The notes: generated from the sequence alone by a model not told the origin. Numbered from the stretch's first letter, positions 47,220 to 56,031 are shown. The stretch: DNA of 64,000 nt from Dyadobacter luteus (GCF_003383615.1 NZ_QNUL01000032.1:1-64000); one strand, 5' to 3'. Numbers and translations: made by a program.

Positions 47220-48329
47220 ATGTCTGAGCAAATTTTCGCAAAGCGGGTTTTTACCGGAAATGATATTTTGAAAGATCAGTTGATCACAATGGAGAATGGC
47301 AGGATTAGCGCTATTGACCATCAAAATCAGGCAAATGGTGCTGCCGCTGTGGAAAACCTTGCTCCCGGTTTCTTTGACAGTCACATCAATGGTGGGGAAA
47401 AATATTATTTTACGCAAAAAGCGGACGAGGAAACGATTGAGGACATCTACCAGAGCAGTGTAGGTACGGGCTCTGCTTATGTATTACCCACACTGATTAC
47501 TTCGCCTCAGGATAATATTTTGAAAGGTATAGAGGCTGTACGGAATTATCAGGAAAAAAATCCGGATTCCGGTGTACTCGGTATGCACCTGGAAGGTCCT
47601 TTTCTGAATCCCGTAAAACGTGGTGCACATCTTACAGAATATGTCCGGAAGCCAACTAACTCGGATCTGGAAGAAATTATACGCCATGGAAAAAATGTAA
47701 TTAAACTGATCACCATTGCACCCGAAATGTTCACAGAAGAGCAGATTCAGATGCTGCTGGATTCTGGAATTACTGTCTCTGCCGGGCATTCTAATGCTAC
47801 TTACCAGCAGGCGACTGCAGCTTTTGCAAAGGGGATCAATGTGGTTACGCATTTGTATAATGCGATGTCGTCGTTTGGTCATCGTGAACCGGGTCTTGTA
47901 GGCGCTACATTTGACAGTAAAGATACCTATGCACCCATTATTATAGACGGCACTCATTGCAGCTATGCCGCAGCAAGGATCGCTTACAAACAGAAAAAGG
48001 AAAAATTATTCCTGATTTCAGATGCTCTGTTCCTGAACGAAAAAGTGACGGAATTCAAATGGGGAGAATTTGATGCTTATCTGAAAGAGGGCAAGTATAT
48101 AAACTCAGATGGCAATCTGGCAGGAGCCACTATTTCACTACCCGATGCCGTCCGAAATGCAGTAAACGAAGTAGGTATTCCATTGCTGGAAGCTGTTGAG
48201 ATGGCCACTATCAGGCCTGCGAAAGCAACCGGGCTTTCGTCTCAAATCGGAACAATAGCAGTTGGGTACCCGGCTACTTTTACCACATTTGATGATGAAC
48301 TGAAAAAGTTTTCTGTATTGAAATTGTAG
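47220..48329 (+). CDS. nagA: N-acetylglucosamine-6-phosphate deacetylase
   Basis: A 369-residue amidohydrolase that yields glucosamine-6-phosphate and acetate. Motifs: the N-terminal FFDSHINGGEK at the HxNG position, HLEGPFLNPVKRGAH with the metal-binding Glu, AGHSNATY, THLYNAMSSFGHREPG and LISDALF with the catalytic Asp. It feeds GlcNAc recycling or catabolism and could supply amino sugar for the adjacent glycan cluster. 51 bp separate it from the pentapeptide gene. It converges with the radical SAM gene, 8 bp between the stops. Confidence 0.92.
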   Translation: MSEQIFAKRVFTGNDILKDQLITMENGRISAIDHQNQANGAAAVENLAPGFFDSHINGGEKYYFTQKADEETIEDIYQSSVGTGSAYVLPTLITSPQDNILKGIEAVRNYQEKNPDSGVLGMHLEGPFLNPVKRGAHLTEYVRKPTNSDLEEIIRHGKNVIKLITIAPEMFTEEQIQMLLDSGITVSAGHSNATYQQATAAFAKGINVVTHLYNAMSSFGHREPGLVGATFDSKDTYAPIIIDGTHCSYAAARIAYKQKKEKLFLISDALFLNEKVTEFKWGEFDAYLKEGKYINSDGNLAGATISLPDAVRNAVNEVGIPLLEAVEMATIRPAKATGLSSQIGTIAVGYPATFTTFDDELKKFSVLKL

Positions 48330-48337
48330 TTTATAAC

Positions 48338-50536
48338 TTACACAATCAAAAGTCCGCGCTGTCTTAATGCTTTCCAGGTATTAGAAGAGGTAAACCCGTC
48401 GAAGCTGCCTAGTCCGGCTTCGTCGTAATCCCTTTTGAGCTGATCCAAAGCATAAGCTGCCGGATTACTAATTAATAACCTGGGCATGATTTCAGTCAGC
48501 CATTCCGCGACCGGAACATCAGCTTCTACTGCCCATTCCTTTTTCTTATCAAAGAATACAAGCTCAGCAATTTCAACTTTTTTCTTTCCCTGCTTTTCCT
48601 CGAATACGGAAAGCTCAGGCAAGCTGCCCGTCCAGGTTACCAAAGCATTTGGCCTCGTTGTAGCATCCTGAATTTCGCGAATACTTTTTTCGATGTAGCG
48701 AGGTGAGATGGACGGTGCGGGTACTTTGAAATCGAACCATTCGGACAATGGGAAATCCAGACAAACACCATGCATGTAGTTGAACAGCGATTTGCTGAGC
48801 CCTTCGGCAAACAGATCGTGATTGGCTCCCAACGGATCATTATGTTCCAGATCGTTGTAAGCAAATTTTCCTAAATCAGGCCCGATACGCATCACATCGA
48901 ACTCCTCGGGATGCAGGCCTACCGGACTATGTGCTGTCATCGCAAACCGGTGCCAGAATCCTGATTGTACTATGCCCTGCTCAAAAAGCTGACGTACCAT
49001 TTCAAGCGCATCTATGGTTTCTTGTGTAGTCTGCGTCGGAAAACCGTACATCAGATAGGCATGTACCATAATACCTGCCTGTGTGAAAGCGTCGGCAACT
49101 CTGGCTACCTGAGCTACAGTGACACCTTTTTTCATTCTTTCCAAAAGCCTGTCAGATGCCACTTCTAGCCCACCCGAAATGGCGATACACCCGGAAGCCT
49201 TCAATAGAAGACAAAGGTCATGTGTAAAGTTCTTTTCAAAGCGGATATTCGTCCACCAAACTACTGTCAGTTTACGTCTGATCATTTCCAACGCCACGTC
49301 ACGCAACAAGGCAGGCGGCGCAGCTTCGTCAACAAAATGGAAACCATTCTGTCCCGTTTGAGCGATGATCTCTTCAATCCTGTCGCAAAGCAAAGCTGCC
49401 GTCATCGGTTCGTACCGACGGATATAATCCAGCGAAATATCACAAAAGGAGCATTTCCCCCAATAGCAGCCATGTGCGAGCGTGAGCTTATTCCACCGCC
49501 CGTCGCTCCAGAGCCGATGCATAGGGTTTACAATTTCAATCACAGAGAGGTAATCGAAAAGAGGCAGATCGCTGTAATCCGGCGTGCCTGTATCCCGTTG
49601 TGGTACGTCCTTTTCCTTTGCTCCGTTATGATAGACCACCTCTCCCTTCACACACGAATACACTCTTTTCAGCTGTTCCAATGGTCTGTCACCATCAAGA
49701 TATTCGAGGAGCGATAGCAACGGTGCTTCGCCGTCGTCCAGACAAACGAAATTAATATAGTTGAAAACCCGTGGTTCTTTTAATGATCTTAACTCGGTGT
49801 TGGCAAAACCTCCACCCATTACCACCTGTATATGCGGGTAATGTTTGCGGATATACTGCCCGCATTTGAATCCTCCGTATAAATTACCCGGAAACGGAAC
49901 CGTGATACAAACGATATCAGGTTCAGAAGTCTTTATTTTATCATTCAGGATGGAGGTCAGTATCGAAGAAACGATCGTATCAGGTCTCTCCAATGCCTCT
50001 TCCATTTCATCAAAACTCGTAGCTGAACGGCCCAGTCTTTCCGCATACCGACTGAAACCGAAATGTGGATCCACCGCCTCCTGAATCAGATCGCCCAGAT
50101 CTTCCAGATACAAAGTAGCCAGGTGCCGGGCTTTATCGTGTATTCCCATTGTGCCAAAAGCCCAGTCCATATCTTCCAATTGCTGAAAACGGCTTGCCTC
50201 GGGCAGGTAAGTTCTGTCACAAATGCTATGTGCCAGGGTTGGATTCTGGTTTTTCAGGAAACGTATTACAGGATCAATAGTAGCGATATATTCGCTTCTG
50301 AGTGCGTAAATGCGGAAACTGTTTTCTGTAAGTTCTGCATCCGATTCATCAAGTTCGGTAAAAAGGCGTGTAAGTCCTTTGGAAGAAAACAAAGACAAAA
50401 TCACTTCTATCCCCAGATCCGCCTGGTAAGATTCCCGCCCCAAGGTATTCAAAAAGCCTTTGAGATAAGCAGTTGCAGGATACGGCGTATTCAGCTGGGT
50501 AAACGGGGGAGTAATAAATAGTGTCTTCTTTTTCAA
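48338..50536 (-). CDS. B12-binding-type radical SAM protein with CX4CX2C motif
   Basis: A 732-residue cytoplasmic protein. The N-terminal half resembles a cobalamin-binding domain (PDIVCITVPFPGNLYGGFKCG, then HYPHIQVVMGGGFANTE). The radical SAM core starts at about 340; its iron-sulfur Cys are C357, C362 and C365 in GCYWGKCSFCDIS, giving CX4CX2C instead of CX3CX2C. I see no canonical DxHxxG in the N-domain, so cobalamin may bind base-off without His or not at all. The only start is TTG at 50534-50536 (MKKKTLFITPPFTQLN); a stop lies a few codons upstream. The reaction is unknown: methylation or C-C bond formation are typical for the superfamily. A perfect TAnnTTTG box lies 28 bp upstream. Confidence 0.85.
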   Translation of the reverse strand: MKKKTLFITPPFTQLNTPYPATAYLKGFLNTLGRESYQADLGIEVILSLFSSKGLTRLFTELDESDAELTENSFRIYALRSEYIATIDPVIRFLKNQNPTLAHSICDRTYLPEASRFQQLEDMDWAFGTMGIHDKARHLATLYLEDLGDLIQEAVDPHFGFSRYAERLGRSATSFDEMEEALERPDTIVSSILTSILNDKIKTSEPDIVCITVPFPGNLYGGFKCGQYIRKHYPHIQVVMGGGFANTELRSLKEPRVFNYINFVCLDDGEAPLLSLLEYLDGDRPLEQLKRVYSCVKGEVVYHNGAKEKDVPQRDTGTPDYSDLPLFDYLSVIEIVNPMHRLWSDGRWNKLTLAHGCYWGKCSFCDISLDYIRRYEPMTAALLCDRIEEIIAQTGQNGFHFVDEAAPPALLRDVALEMIRRKLTVVWWTNIRFEKNFTHDLCLLLKASGCIAISGGLEVASDRLLERMKKGVTVAQVARVADAFTQAGIMVHAYLMYGFPTQTTQETIDALEMVRQLFEQGIVQSGFWHRFAMTAHSPVGLHPEEFDVMRIGPDLGKFAYNDLEHNDPLGANHDLFAEGLSKSLFNYMHGVCLDFPLSEWFDFKVPAPSISPRYIEKSIREIQDATTRPNALVTWTGSLPELSVFEEKQGKKKVEIAELVFFDKKKEWAVEADVPVAEWLTEIMPRLLISNPAAYALDQLKRDYDEAGLGSFDGFTSSNTWKALRQRGLLIV

Positions 50537-50563
50537 TGCGCAGCTGCTTCAAATTTCTATCCA

Positions 50564-50571
50564 CAAAGGTA
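50564..50571 (-). promoter_or_regulatory. -7 box upstream of the radical SAM gene
   Basis: On the minus strand the octamer reads TACCTTTG, a perfect TAnnTTTG. Transcription would begin around 20 nt upstream of the TTG start at 50536, which supports that start. No clear -33 TTTG is seen. Confidence 0.4.
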
Positions 50572-50614
50572 CGCAACTTTTGGAAGGATAAAATTTTGAT
50601 GGCTGACAGGATTT

Positions 50615-50690
50615 GCCACGGATACACAGATGACCACGAAGATGTTTTTACATAAGGATAAAAATCCGTGATTATTCGTGCATCCGTGGC
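50615..50690. repeat. Imperfect inverted repeat, dispersed 'GCCACGGAT' type
   Basis: GCCACGGAT at 50615-50623 faces ATCCGTGGC at 50682-50690; the arms stay similar further in (CACAGATGACCACGAAG against the complement of ATCCGTGATTATTCGTGC). This resembles a palindromic repeat that recurs in many Bacteroidota genomes with CCACGGAT...ATCCGTGG ends; that recurrence is recalled, not searched. It lies between the radical SAM and CocE genes. Confidence 0.6.
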
Positions 50691-50699
50691 TAAGAAAAA

Positions 50700-52571
50700 T
50701 CAGTTCATCACCGGCAACACCACATGGCTGCTGTTTTTAGCATCGTGGTGAATCGTGATTTTTTGCTTTTGGAAGTCTTCCTCATTGGCTTCAAATATAT
50801 TCATGAATTTCTGAGGGTTACGATCCACCAGCGGAAACCATGAACTTTGAATCTGTATCATTACTTTATGCCCTTTTTTGAAAGTATGCGCCACTTCATT
50901 CAGCTTTACGGTCACTTTTTCAATTTTATCTTTTGTAAATGGCTCCGGCTGACTGAAACTGTTACGAAACTTACCACGCAAAACTTCCGCCCTTACCATT
51001 TGCTGATAACCTCCCATTTGCACAGAGCGTTGCCCATTTTCTGCAGGCAAAGAAGAACCAGCTGGCCATACATCAATAACTTTCACAATAAAATCCGCAT
51101 CCGTTCCCGACATTGACACAAAAAGATGCGCGGCAATTTCACCAGTTAAAGTCAGATCTCTTTCCAGTGAATCTGTTTGAAACACAATTACGTCCGGTCT
51201 CATCGCAGCAAAACGCTGGTCTTCTGCCATGTATTCGTTGTTACGGCGACCGGAAATTACACTTGTGTACGGTACAGGTTTGGCAGGATCACTGTCATAA
51301 GCAGTAGCACCCTTTTGCACTGTTGGTTTGCCAGTCGTCAGTTTGCCCTTATTTCCCAAATAAAACGCGGTTGGTTTGCTTTCCTTTGGCGGCCATACAT
51401 TGTAATTCTTCCACTGATTGGAACCCGTCTCAAAAACTGTCACCTCCGGCTGATCGAAAGTGCCTTTGTCTTTAAGATAAAAACTGAAAAATTGCGTTTC
51501 AATTTCATCCTGATAATATTTGTTCACATCGGCTCCAAACTGGTATTGCGCAAAAGATTTCCATGAAGGCGCCGCCCAGCCACCATGCGTCCAGGGACCC
51601 ATCACCAGTCGGGCATTGTTACCCGGCGATTGCTTTTCAATAGCAGCATATGTTTTTAAAGCACCATACAAATCCTCGGCATCAAACCAACCACCAACTA
51701 CCAAAACAGCCGGTTTAACATTTTTTAAATTCGGTTTGATATTTCTGGATTTCCAGAACTCATCGTAGGTAGGATGCGCAACGACCTGTCGCCACACGCT
51801 GTTCGGGTCGGAGAAATAAGCACTTGTATTGGCTTTTTTCAGAGGGCCAAAATCAAGAAAGTACTGATAGGCATCTGCATACGAAGCGTTGAAAAATCTT
51901 TTATAACTTTCTCCGTTCGCACTTTTCGGGCCATCAAATCCGCTGTAAAAGCCAAAATTATCCATCAGAAAAAACGCACCGTTATGGTAACAATCATCTC
52001 CGATAAACTCATCCGACATAGGTGCCTGAGGCGAAACCGCTTTTAGCGCAGGGTGCGCATCGGGCAAGGCTGCCGAAGAATAGTAGCCCGGAAAAGAAAT
52101 ACCATACTGCCCTACCCTGCCATTGTTTTTGGTGTTTTTCAAAAGCCACTCAATCGTGTCGTACGTATCACTCGACTCATCCACATCCTGATTGCTCTTT
52201 TTATCAGGAATGGCCGGTGTCATTTCACGGAAGTTACCTTCACTTTTGTACCTGCCACGGGCATCCTGGTAGACAAAAATATATTTGTCCTGCATCAGCG
52301 AAGTGTTGGGACCCAACCGGCGACGGTAATTGGCCTCGCCATACGGTCCTGCCGAATAAGGCGTGCGTTGCATCAATATCGGATACGACTGCCCATCTTT
52401 GGGAGTGTATAGTACCGTGTGCAATTTCACACCATCACGCATAGGAATGCTGTGTTCCGTTTTGATGAAGTTGTTACGCACCCAGGCAGTATCCTGCACA
52501 ACGCTGGTTTGCGCCAGGGACGAAAATGAGATGAAGATAAAAAGGCAGTAGAGTAGACGAAGCACGTACAT
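50700..52571 (-). CDS. CocE/NonD family secreted hydrolase (S15 peptidase-like)
   Basis: A 623-residue exported enzyme. The ATG at 52571 gives a signal peptide (LRLLYCLFIFISFSSLAQ); the frame opens 15 codons earlier but through a terminator hairpin. The alpha/beta-hydrolase domain has the nucleophile Ser in GQYGISFPGYYS, the likely Asp in VGGWFDAEDLYG and the His in MGPWTHGGWA. The C-terminal jelly-roll domain (about 400-620) is typical of X-Pro dipeptidyl-peptidase/CocE enzymes. Substrates may be acyl-amino or glutaryl compounds or peptides; not determinable here. Confidence 0.88.
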   Translation of the reverse strand: MYVLRLLYCLFIFISFSSLAQTSVVQDTAWVRNNFIKTEHSIPMRDGVKLHTVLYTPKDGQSYPILMQRTPYSAGPYGEANYRRRLGPNTSLMQDKYIFVYQDARGRYKSEGNFREMTPAIPDKKSNQDVDESSDTYDTIEWLLKNTKNNGRVGQYGISFPGYYSSAALPDAHPALKAVSPQAPMSDEFIGDDCYHNGAFFLMDNFGFYSGFDGPKSANGESYKRFFNASYADAYQYFLDFGPLKKANTSAYFSDPNSVWRQVVAHPTYDEFWKSRNIKPNLKNVKPAVLVVGGWFDAEDLYGALKTYAAIEKQSPGNNARLVMGPWTHGGWAAPSWKSFAQYQFGADVNKYYQDEIETQFFSFYLKDKGTFDQPEVTVFETGSNQWKNYNVWPPKESKPTAFYLGNKGKLTTGKPTVQKGATAYDSDPAKPVPYTSVISGRRNNEYMAEDQRFAAMRPDVIVFQTDSLERDLTLTGEIAAHLFVSMSGTDADFIVKVIDVWPAGSSLPAENGQRSVQMGGYQQMVRAEVLRGKFRNSFSQPEPFTKDKIEKVTVKLNEVAHTFKKGHKVMIQIQSSWFPLVDRNPQKFMNIFEANEEDFQKQKITIHHDAKNSSHVVLPVMN

Positions 52572-52594
52572 GAGGCTGGGATAAAAATAAAAAA

Positions 52595-52613
52595 GGCGGT
52601 GAATATCACCGCC
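52595..52613 (-). terminator. Terminator of the small exported protein gene, lying in the CocE leader
   Basis: GGCGGTGA (52595-52602) pairs perfectly with TCACCGCC (52606-52613) around a 3-nt loop; on the minus strand a run of T follows (CTTTTTTATTTTT). It terminates the gene at 52670-53032. It ends about 24 bp before the CocE ATG, so any transcript into CocE must pass it or start within the short gap. Confidence 0.75.
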
Positions 52614-52669
52614 CAAAATAACTATAAAATTCCGAAATCGGCGTTACAGCCACTCCTTGTGCACTTCTC

Positions 52670-53032
52670 TTATTTTTGTTTCACCGCTACAATAGGAAAT
52701 TCGCCATACTGAGAAGACATATTTCCTTTTAATGTATCGCCGGTTTGCGTCAGACTTACCCCGATGGAGCCGCCGTCAAAATCGAATTTGAAATTCACCT
52801 TACCATCCGCGGCGGTAAGTTCTTTCATCTGCACAGACTTATCTGCGCCGATATAACCCACTGTGGCATTTTCCTTCTCTTCAAAAAGGAAGACACCATT
52901 CTGGTATTCCGCCGGAACATCGGCAATCACATAAGCCCAGGAACCCACCAGGTCATTCGCAAAGCGCACCGACCGCGCCGCCACCAACACAGTACACAAC
53001 AAGATTGCAGTAAACAAGTACTTCATTTTCAT
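52670..53032 (-). CDS. Small exported protein, lipocalin-like candidate
   Basis: A 120-residue protein with a signal peptide (MKYLFTAILLCTVLVAARS) and a beta-rich mature part (DLVGSWAYVIADVPAEYQNG near the start, GDTLKGNMSSQYGEFPIVAV at the end). The 'GSWxY...' opening and the strand pattern resemble small lipocalin-like or DUF4488-type periplasmic proteins, a loose resemblance. Function unknown. It ends at a strong terminator. Confidence 0.65.
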   Translation of the reverse strand: MKMKYLFTAILLCTVLVAARSVRFANDLVGSWAYVIADVPAEYQNGVFLFEEKENATVGYIGADKSVQMKELTAADGKVNFKFDFDGGSIGVSLTQTGDTLKGNMSSQYGEFPIVAVKQK

Positions 53033-53487
53033 AGTAACAACCAGATTAAGTGATGTTTGAGATGAATTATCGCGGTAATATCAGAAATAACCTGAACATT
53101 TCAGCGGGGCAAGGTGGAGAAAGTGCTATTTATTAATGAAAGGTTTACATGGGGGTGCTTTAAGGGTAGGAAATGATTATCTGAATGAAGGATCTAATCA
53201 CTATCGAATACATCGCTCTTGAAAAAGCGACTAACATTCTAATTCCGGTGAGCCTTCGAGCTTTTTGACTCGAGGGGCTTTGCATATATTCGAAAATCCA
53301 TTTTTAGGAAATTTCCAAAATGTCAAAGGGCGTGCAACATGTCCAAACTTTCAAGGTGAAAAATGTACTGAACCGAAAAGTATTAACTGATTATCAGTTA
53401 ATTGCAAAAATTCATTAAGCGAAAAAATATAACTATTCAAAAAGCCCAATTTTAGCTTTGTAATTATCTCATTTCCAATGATGTTTA
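53033..53487. other. 455-bp region without a gene
   Basis: No convincing reading frame. It holds an imperfect hairpin (AGCCTTCGAG at 53251-53260 against CTCGAGGGGCT at 53269-53279) and a 17-bp palindrome TAACTGATTATCAGTTA (53384-53400). The latter could be a protein-binding site, but it is not close to a gene start. The stretch is AT-rich and may be a degraded remnant of accessory DNA. Confidence 0.45.
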
Positions 53488-54267
53488 CTAATACATGGAT
53501 CTCGGAAATTCCTGCTTCTTTTCCTCCCAGGGTAATTCAGGGCAAATTGCCTTATGGTCGAAGTTGTTCTGTTCCAAAAAAGCTATCAACGTAAAAAATT
53601 TCTTCTTGTAGAGATTATAAACAGATTCATACTTCTGTCGAATGGCGATATCTGACACAGTGTCGATATTATGTTTTACATATTTCAGGAATTTGACATC
53701 TAGATCGAGCATAACTGGACCATCCAGCAAGTACCAAACCACTGGAAAATCAGATACTTGTGCATCCTGAAGGATATTGAAATCGCTGTTGGGATAAACA
53801 AAATCAAAGTCATCAGTGTAAGGAATAGTACGGAATATATTGTATTTATTAGATACCCGTTTGTCTACAAACAAACCAATGCTTTTTATTTCTTTCTCCT
53901 TATCATGTGCAAATATTAAAGCTTTACCAAAATACGAATTGAAATACTTCTGCTCTTTAAATTCAAACTCTCCATAGGTCAGAATAGCTCGATAAACTAT
54001 ATCTAATTGTACGCAGTGATAAAAAAGAGCTTCGCAAGCCTCACAGAGATACATCAACATTGTTTCAACCCCATCTTTCGAGTTTGGAGTTTGCTTCAAA
54101 TAGCACACAATGGTATCTGAAAAGACAATGGTTCTTATATCGCGGTCAGTAAAAACAGGGAGTTTTTCAATCCGATCAAACAATTCAATGACTTTCTCTT
54201 TACTATCTTTTACTAAATTCCGAAAGTTTAATATGTCTATATAAAGCAAAAATTTGTCTGTTGACAT
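53488..54267 (-). CDS. Class III nucleotidyl-cyclase-like domain protein, orphan
   Basis: A 259-residue cytoplasmic protein of unproven function. The N-terminal half follows the outline of class III cyclase folds: FLLYIDILNFRNLV (D11 at the first metal Asp), IVFSDTIVCYL (D51 at the second metal Asp), YRAILTYGEFEF (R93, G99) and SYFGKALIFAHDKEKEI (about 112-127). These match a group of hypothetical proteins I recall with 'DILGF ... SDSIV ... RGAIxYG ... FGKALxxAxxLEK'; no search was done. The C-terminal half (about 140-259) is unassigned. It is AT-rich, stands alone between long non-coding stretches, and has no obvious effector partner. It may be an active cyclase, a degenerate one or merely of that fold. 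Confidence 0.6.
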   Translation of the reverse strand: MSTDKFLLYIDILNFRNLVKDSKEKVIELFDRIEKLPVFTDRDIRTIVFSDTIVCYLKQTPNSKDGVETMLMYLCEACEALFYHCVQLDIVYRAILTYGEFEFKEQKYFNSYFGKALIFAHDKEKEIKSIGLFVDKRVSNKYNIFRTIPYTDDFDFVYPNSDFNILQDAQVSDFPVVWYLLDGPVMLDLDVKFLKYVKHNIDTVSDIAIRQKYESVYNLYKKKFFTLIAFLEQNNFDHKAICPELPWEEKKQEFPRSMY

Positions 54268-54589
54268 GATTACATATTGTTAAGTTATCAACCGTAAACC
54301 TGGTTAACCAAATCATCATTTTCCGATCAGGTGGATGAGTTCAAAAATCTGTTTTTACTGAAACTGAACTGTGATCTAATGTATCAGAGACCGCGTATAC
54401 GTTACCAGTTTTTTTATTTGCAATATCAGTGAAGCTATGCCTGGCTACAAGCATGCTGATATTTCCTATTCCAATCTTTTCTAAAATTTCCTTTAAATAC
54501 CTAATAATCAGAGAATTGACCCCTGAAAATCACATAGTCATTTTGTACACTAAATTTTTCACACTGCCCCACAAAATTGATATATTTCC
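54268..54589. other. 322-bp region without a gene
   Basis: AT-rich spacer between the cyclase-like gene and the upstream lipoprotein gene on the same strand. No repeat, RNA or perfect TAnnTTTG box on the minus strand was found; a GGTTAACC palindrome (54301-54308) lies about 35 bp upstream of the cyclase-like start and could be an operator. Confidence 0.4.
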
Positions 54590-55366
54590 CTAGTCGCAGT
54601 TGCATTCACTTCTGTCAACATATGTTTTGTTTCCGTTTTTGTTAATATAATAACAACCACCTCTCTCTCCAGTTATAAGTGTATTACCTGCATGTGTGCC
54701 ACATGGCCACTCTTCCGGCTCTTTAACATCATGAGTTACCGCTTTGCTCTTTACAGAGGTTTTGGAGGTAATGCGTCCAAACGCTGCGTTTGTAGACTTG
54801 GTATAAGTTAAATTGCCTGTGAGTGTTGTCCGAACCGATAGGCTACCTTTTACTTTCTGCTTCTCCGCTGTCACGATTACATCTTCGGGTGCTTTCTTAT
54901 AGTAAATGGATCTGGGTAAAGTAACACCTTTCAAACTATCAGCCTTCCCGGTTTCAGGATTTAAAAAAAAGATGTTTACCAAAAGTACATCTCCGGAAAA
55001 ATAAAATTCCGCTTCATTTAAATATGCATTCAACTCATAAATCTTTCCAGTATTATCAATAGTCACCTGAGTTTGAAGCAATGGATTCTTAGTTTTTATC
55101 ATTGGAGAAATCCCAGACTCACTCCCGACCTTCACCATGACTTTTCCTTTTGGCAACAGCAAGATCTCAGGATAATTTTCTTTTGGTTTTTTGGGATCAT
55201 TATTGAACGTTACTAATGTGTCGGATGAAACGTTCACCAACATATACTGATAGGTAATTTCTTCAACAGGTGGTGTTGCCACTGGCACGGGACTATCTGG
55301 AGAATCTTTAGAACATCCGACAAGCAGAAGCCCAGCTGACAATGCAGAAAGAATAAACTTTTTCAT
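54590..55366 (-). CDS. Lipoprotein with Cys-rich GGCYYIN C-terminal motif
   Basis: A 258-residue envelope lipoprotein: signal peptide ending in LVGC (lipid-bearing Cys at residue 18) and a Pro/Ser-rich linker. The middle is beta-rich with no recognised domain. The last 40 residues carry five Cys (WPCG, GGC and SECNC) and the segment GGCYYINKNGNKTYVDRSEC, which resembles the short 'GxRGGxYYIxxxGxKxYV' motif seen in Bacteroidota surface and toxin-like proteins and in PBCV basic-adaptor repeats. The gene lies 41 bp downstream of another lipoprotein, so they may be co-expressed. No known function. Confidence 0.72.
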   Translation of the reverse strand: MKKFILSALSAGLLLVGCSKDSPDSPVPVATPPVEEITYQYMLVNVSSDTLVTFNNDPKKPKENYPEILLLPKGKVMVKVGSESGISPMIKTKNPLLQTQVTIDNTGKIYELNAYLNEAEFYFSGDVLLVNIFFLNPETGKADSLKGVTLPRSIYYKKAPEDVIVTAEKQKVKGSLSVRTTLTGNLTYTKSTNAAFGRITSKTSVKSKAVTHDVKEPEEWPCGTHAGNTLITGERGGCYYINKNGNKTYVDRSECNCD

Positions 55367-55407
55367 AAAATGGATAGAGGCAAAATTGTTTGAGGTAATA
55401 AAAATTA

Positions 55408-56031
55408 TTAAGGAATGTTGATGCTAGGATACACAGATGTCTCTTGGGAATAGTCACCTTTTAATTTGATCTCTAATTTGTAAGGCCTTTTTTGAACAGG
55501 ACCTATCCACACTGTATCAATCTCACCATGCCGGGAAATATATATGGTACTAAATCCGGTAAATTTCGCAGTTGGATATATGATCGAGCCGTTCATTTCG
55601 TAAAATGCCCATTCATTCCTGTAATTACCATACAAGCCATACGGATTTGCATTTGCAACATCCTCTACCGGGAATGCATCTGATTTCGAGAGTTCCGCAA
55701 GCCTAATGTTATTTATTGCAGCCTTAATGTAATACGCATCTTCACGATTGAATGGATAAGTGTTTCTACTCTCAAAACTCCCAATGTGCTGAAAGTTATA
55801 TTTCGATACTTTACTCCTAAGTGAATCTGGCAGTGTATTCCAGTTGTATAAAACTATAGAGGAAATCACATCATCTTCTTCATTCTCAACTTCGTCCGTT
55901 TCATCAGCAACTGTTGAATTGGAACTACTTATAACTTCTTGTTCCTTTTTCCCTCCTGTTGTATCATTTGAACAGGCATAAAAAAAAATGCTGGTAACTA
56001 AACACATAGTCACCCATCTCATAACAGACAT
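55408..56031 (-). CDS. Hypothetical lipoprotein with acidic linker
   Basis: A 207-residue protein with a short hydrophobic signal ending in FYAC (lipobox-like, Cys at 20) and a Ser/Thr then strongly acidic linker (SSSNSTVADETDEVENEEDD, about 36-55). The rest is a soluble domain with aromatic residues, including YYIKAAINNIRLAELSK and SIIYPTAKFTGFSTIYISRH. I do not recognise the fold. An alternative ATG at residue 4 is possible. First of two lipoprotein genes in the region. Confidence 0.65.
   Translation of the reverse strand: MSVMRWVTMCLVTSIFFYACSNDTTGGKKEQEVISSSNSTVADETDEVENEEDDVISSIVLYNWNTLPDSLRSKVSKYNFQHIGSFESRNTYPFNREDAYYIKAAINNIRLAELSKSDAFPVEDVANANPYGLYGNYRNEWAFYEMNGSIIYPTAKFTGFSTIYISRHGEIDTVWIGPVQKRPYKLEIKLKGDYSQETSVYPSINIP

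Noticed and set aside
53384..53400. Palindrome TAACTGATTATCAGTTA as operator of the small exported protein gene
   Set aside because: It is about 350 bp upstream of that gene and not near any other start, so an operator role is unsupported; recorded only as part of the non-coding region.
53488..54267. GGDEF-type diguanylate cyclase
   Set aside because: There is no GG[D/E]EF signature or allosteric RxxD; the spacing and FGKAL segment fit class III cyclase-like proteins better.
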